Origin: Prunella strophiata
Lineage: Eukaryota; Chordata; Aves; Passeriformes; Prunellidae
Assembly: GCA_036583965.1 (NCBI GenBank)
Contig: JAZBQD010000014.1
Span: forward strand, 50,039,626 to 50,103,625
Length of the DNA stretch: 64,000 nucleotides
Direction of reading: 5' to 3'
A program made the position numbers and the translations under genes. Numbering within the stretch: the stretch's first letter is position 1; every line of letters begins with the position of its first letter. This document shows positions 62,797 through 64,000 of this stretch, in pieces. Under the pieces are notes generated by a model, which did no database searches, was not told where the DNA came from, and saw only the letters and a program-made list of their open reading frames with translations.

Positions 62797-64000
62797 CAAC
62801 CCACCACAACAAACCTTTTCAGTTTGAGAAACTAGGGAAACCCATCAGCATTTCTGTCTTGGAATAATCAGCATTTGCCACTATATTTATCAGTTGAACT
62901 GTTCCCTCAATCCTTCCAATGCCAGAATCACATATTTTCAGTTCTGAGCATCTCTTCCAGCTGTGAAAATTGCACAAGCCCTTTTTTTTGAAAAGCTGGG
63001 TCTCTCTGCATACATATTTAGCTGGTTCCTGCTATGCTTGAACAGTTGTGCTTGCAACAAACTCCATAGACAAGCAGTGGTGGCCTCTTTCTGCTCTCTT
63101 CCAAGAGCTTTCTTTATAAGAGAGCAAACTGTGGCTTGATCTGATATTGCCTGGCATTGATCCTGTTTTAGGAGCCACAGAAACAATTGACTTGTCTTCT
63201 TTCATCCTTTATCATAGGAGCTGCATTTGAAACCTAAGCTGTTTTCCCTCTGTCAGTGGCTCCTCTGTCAGTGCACTTTATCTGATGAAAACTGTGTTAA
63301 CAAGAGATGTTTTCAAAGGGTAGTTACGAAAATTAAGGTATTAAAAATGTAAAAGCAAAGAGAGGGATAATGTGTTGGATGCTAGAAAAAGGAAAGAACC
63401 ATTTACATGTAAGGACTTGGAAATTTGTTTCCTAACTTCTGATATTTTCTTATCTGTGTAAGGAGCCAATTCAGGGCTGGAGTGCATGGCTATAAACTGA
63501 TTGCAATAATTTTTACTGCATTAGTGGCATAAACAAGCCCAGAACAAAAAATGCCTCAATTTTTTTATTACCCTGCATCAGTAACTGAAAGGGAAAAATT
63601 GAAAACAATGTTGTTGCTGGAGTATTTAGAAATACTGGGACAATGATTAATAAATTCTCCTATTTCAGAACAGAGTGGATTTTCTGCCTGCTTGTGCATG
63701 TTTTGACCACTTTGCATATATGCAATATGATCAATCTCTGTTATATTTTTTCCTGCTGTTTTTCAGGAAAGCAAATATTTATGGTTAGAATTCTAGTCAG
63801 TGAAAAATTACAAGCTAAAACGTTTTTATTATTATTATTCAAATGTATTGTCTTGAAAACTAGCTTCCCAGTAGGGCTGTGGTGTGTGTGAAGAGAGGAG
63901 CACTAGCACATTACCTGTTTAATCTGTATCTCACTTGCTTTCCAAGTATCCAAAACAGATGCAAAGTGGCCAGCACAAACAGGCAATGGAGACAATATGT

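Larger units (their letters stand above)
55348..64000 (+). other. PTPRZ1: PTPRZ1 intron 2, 5' part (phase 1, open at right edge)
   Basis: This begins with the GTGAGC donor and continues beyond the window. Apart from the minisatellite at 58041-58120, the CR1 fragment at 58950-59525 and A-rich tracts, it is AT-rich single-copy DNA. A GC-richer patch at 56700-56840 with CTGC/CCTG words looks like low-complexity sequence. No third exon was recognised; the open frames present lack splice context and family resemblance. Confidence 0.8.

Noticed and set aside
1..64000. CRISPR arrays, operons, bacterial promoters, tRNA or rRNA genes
   Set aside because: The sequence is vertebrate nuclear DNA. The regular arrays are microsatellites or minisatellites without spacers. 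I found no cloverleaf with A/B-box sequences and no rRNA text.

Overview
The window is vertebrate nuclear DNA and almost certainly avian. It carries a nearly full-length CR1 non-LTR retrotransposon, two shorter CR1 3'-end fragments and an endogenous-retrovirus LTR of a type common in songbirds. It also has very long introns, AT-rich intergenic and intronic DNA, and one sharp GC-rich promoter island. Placement among passerines is an inference from the LTR type and is less certain than 'bird'.

The only host protein-coding gene I can support is the 5' end of PTPRZ1 (receptor-type tyrosine-protein phosphatase zeta/phosphacan) on the + strand. Exon 1 coding sequence is 12830-12887 (signal peptide). 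Exon 2 is 55282-55347 (the lead-in to the carbonic-anhydrase-like domain). Both are followed by GTGAGT/GTGAGC donors, and exon 2 is preceded by a TTTTGCAG acceptor. Both introns are phase 1. Intron 1 is about 42.4 kb, and intron 2 runs off the right edge. The rest of the gene lies beyond the window.

Layout: 1-10285 is upstream intergenic, AT-rich DNA with simple repeats, including 32 copies of AGAAG at 7603-7762. 10286-11641 is an unusual GC-rich block: two nearly identical ~370-bp direct copies flank a perfect 71-copy array of the heptamer GAGCCCC, whose complement is an ideal G-quadruplex strand. 11642-13275 is the PTPRZ1 CpG island, which contains a ~380-bp CA/CT/CG microsatellite belt and a minimal upstream ORF. 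12888-55281 is intron 1. It holds the sense-oriented CR1 (about 21600-25491, broken), a CR1 3' tail (27100-27290), an antisense solo LTR (34319-34905), a candidate regulatory block near 43.7-44.1 kb, and a 337-bp GGAA-type array ending 229 bp before exon 2. 55348-64000 is intron 2, with a five-unit palindromic minisatellite and an antisense CR1 fragment.

I did not find a new multi-gene system. Long open frames over the satellite arrays arise because the repeat units contain no stop codon; they are not genes. The most unusual sequence is the heptamer array with its flanking duplication just upstream of the PTPRZ1 promoter. The two flanking copies differ only by one-base homopolymer-length changes, so an assembly artefact must be excluded before any biological reading.
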